This document shows, one piece after another, positions 22,139-22,313 of a DNA stretch of 22,313 bases; within the stretch, counting starts at the first letter, position 1; each line of letters opens with the position of its first letter. The stretch comes from an uncultured Collinsella sp. Lineage in GTDB: Bacteria > Actinomycetota > Coriobacteriia > Coriobacteriales > Coriobacteriaceae. The position numbers and the translations under genes are program-made. The DNA lies in contig CABSDO010000022.1 of NCBI GenBank assembly GCA_902476475.1, positions 1-22,313 on the forward strand. The letters are read 5' to 3'. A model generated the notes under the pieces. It did not search any database. It was not told the origin of the DNA and saw only the letters and a list, made by a program, of their open reading frames with translations.

Positions 22139-22313
22139 TGGCGCCCGTATGCGCCGTGGTCGTTGCCGGTGGCAGCGGCCAGCGCTTTGGTAACCCTGGT
22201 GGCAAGCAGCTCGTCAATGTAGCGGGTCGTCCGCTTATGAGCTGGTCCATCTGCGCGTTTGATCGGGTCGAAAGGGTCGGCCACATCGTCGTGGTTTGCC
22301 CTGCTGAGCGTCG
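22138..22313 (+). CDS. ispD: 2-C-methyl-D-erythritol 4-phosphate cytidylyltransferase IspD (partial, N-terminal)
   Basis: The first 58 codons of a gene that runs off the window. MAPVCAVVVAGGSGQRFG followed by GGKQLVNVAGRPLMSWSI is the CTP-binding loop and KQ motif of the IspD/GT-A nucleotidyltransferase fold. IspD makes CDP-methylerythritol in the MEP pathway to isoprenoids. The ATG shares one base with the disA stop, so it is translated from the same message. A TarI-like cytidylyltransferase has a similar start, but the disA-ispD order known from many Gram-positives favours IspD. Confidence 0.88.
   Translation, partial: MAPVCAVVVAGGSGQRFGNPGGKQLVNVAGRPLMSWSICAFDRVERVGHIVVVCPAER

Noticed and set aside
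1..22313. tRNA, rRNA genes or CRISPR array
   Set aside because: No cloverleaf with a T-arm GTTCRANNC box, no rRNA-like stretch and no regularly spaced direct repeats were seen.

Overview
The window looks like chromosomal DNA of a high-GC gut actinobacterium of the Coriobacteriia, most likely Collinsella or a close relative. The grounds are codon use, the giant single-chain acyl-CoA dehydratase activase, a ClpC with an actinobacterial-style tail, and the disA-ispD order. No rRNA, tRNA or CRISPR array was seen, so the assignment is inference.

Bases 1 to about 5,900 are accessory DNA. They hold the 5' end of a leftward gene cut by the window edge; a two-gene AAA+ ATPase / subtilisin-like protease module matching the IetAS type (defence and plasmid-stability family); a small leftward hypothetical or remnant ORF; and a complete IS110-family element of the IS1111 subgroup. 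The element has 13-bp inverted repeats, a transposase with the full DEDD plus serine motifs, and a long structured non-coding end where a bridge/seekRNA is expected. GC content and codon use of the IetAS part are visibly lower than in the rest of the window.

Bases 5,900 to 8,600 hold a ThrE-type Thr/Ser exporter, a block of REP-like inverted repeats with a possible gene remnant, a strong terminator hairpin, and a DUF2798 membrane protein.

Bases 8,550 to 13,790 look like one transcription unit: a perfect 10-bp-arm palindrome (probable operator), a 1,479-residue BcrAD/BadFG-DUF2229 activase, and a TetR regulator overlapping its 3' end. This is the layout of an autoregulated operon.

Bases 13,900 to 18,340 hold two core genes, each followed by a clear hairpin terminator: ClpC (protein quality control) and PepD (dipeptide degradation). 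Bases 18,368 to 20,849 read leftward: mntP (Mn efflux), then a hipBA kinase toxin-antitoxin pair preceded by three copies of a 15-bp operator-like word. The window closes with disA (c-di-AMP synthase), overlapped by 1 nt by the start of ispD (isoprenoid synthesis), which runs off the edge.

The most interesting parts are the IetAS module, whose ATPase carries a C-terminal helix-turn-helix and lies downstream of two palindromes, and the IS1111 element, whose non-coding end contains a 9-nt word also found just outside the element's end.
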